A DNA stretch of 14,379 nt, taken from assembly GCA_003478355.1 (NCBI GenBank), contig QUFC01000068.1, positions 1 to 14,379 on the forward strand, read 5' to 3'. The DNA comes from Lachnospiraceae bacterium AM48-27BH (GTDB lineage Bacteria > Bacillota > Clostridia > Lachnospirales > Lachnospiraceae). Positions within the stretch are counted from its first letter, which is position 1; every line of letters starts with the position of its first letter. This document shows, piece by piece, positions 14,274 through 14,379 of the stretch. The translations under genes and the position numbers were made by a program. The notes below the pieces were generated by a model. That model had not been told where the DNA came from and ran no database searches. It saw only the letters and a program-made list of their open reading frames with translations.

Positions 14274-14366
14274 GAATCCTGCTTGCAGGATTCTCCGCCT
14301 GCGGCGGGTCGCTTTAGCGACATTCTTCCAGTCCGCCGCAGTGCGATCCTTAGCGGAGCGTTTTTT
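14274..14366 (+). terminator. Compound hairpin terminator after the carboxypeptidase gene
   Basis: Three structures occur in a row: GAATCCTGC/GCAGGATTC (14274-14293); TGCGGCGG (14300-14307) with CCGCCGCA (14333-14340) enclosing the small hairpin GTCGCT/AGCGAC (14308-14321); and a weak stem (about 14344-14360) ending in TTTTTT. The final T-run makes it a terminator. The nested middle element is larger than needed. Confidence 0.7.
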
Positions 14367-14379
14367 GTGTCATAGGACG

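Overview
This window looks like a chromosomal segment of a gut-type Firmicute, most plausibly a Lachnospiraceae-like Clostridium. The evidence is moderate GC, strong AGGAGG-type ribosome binding sites, rho-independent terminators with T-tails, and the style of the xanthine dehydrogenase, Nudix and M32 carboxypeptidase genes. The taxonomic call is inference from style only.

Layout. (1) 1-2262: molybdenum-binding subunit of a xanthine dehydrogenase-family enzyme, cut by the left edge of the window, followed by a strong hairpin terminator. (2) 2390-2628: AT-rich promoter region with a long 5' leader. (3) 2629-10561: a type I-C CRISPR-Cas operon in the canonical order cas3-cas5c-cas8c(cas11c inside)-cas7c-cas4-cas1-cas2, mostly with overlapping or tightly spaced genes. 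The exception is a 144-base structured gap before cas7c. (4) 10562-10737: the CRISPR leader, with its own promoter and an inverted repeat touching the first repeat. (5) 10738-11220: eight 32-bp repeats and seven spacers. (6) 11253-about 11590: 3' end of a group II intron on the minus strand, meaning the C-terminus of its reverse transcriptase/maturase plus the terminal RNA domain. It begins one spacer-length beyond the last repeat. (7) 11590-12077: gene debris and a small XRE-type helix-turn-helix gene on the minus strand. (8) 12157-14263: ordinary housekeeping genes (Nudix hydrolase, M32 carboxypeptidase), each with its own terminator.

How it works. Cas8c, Cas5c, Cas7c and the internally translated Cas11c would form the I-C Cascade surveillance complex. 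Cas5c would cut the repeat at the foot of its 7-bp stem, leaving an 11-nt 5' handle. Cas3 is the nuclease-helicase recruited to targets, and Cas4-Cas1-Cas2 acquire spacers. As written, the sequence carries one-base frameshifts in both cas3 and cas7c. Each is repaired by changing one GG to GGG, and one array repeat has lost a G from a GGG in the same way. Either three like errors sit in this locus, or interference is genuinely broken while processing and adaptation genes stay intact.

The whole island is bracketed by two near-identical 25-base segments (2277-2301 and 12066-12090, 24/25 identical, same orientation). The right copy is part of a good promoter for the Nudix gene. The left copy is an orphan behind the xanthine dehydrogenase gene. 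This suggests how the CRISPR island may be bounded. I do not see a new type of defence system here: the effector set is classical I-C. The unusual points are the indel pattern, the flanking repeats, the intron junction and the structured cas8c-cas7c gap.
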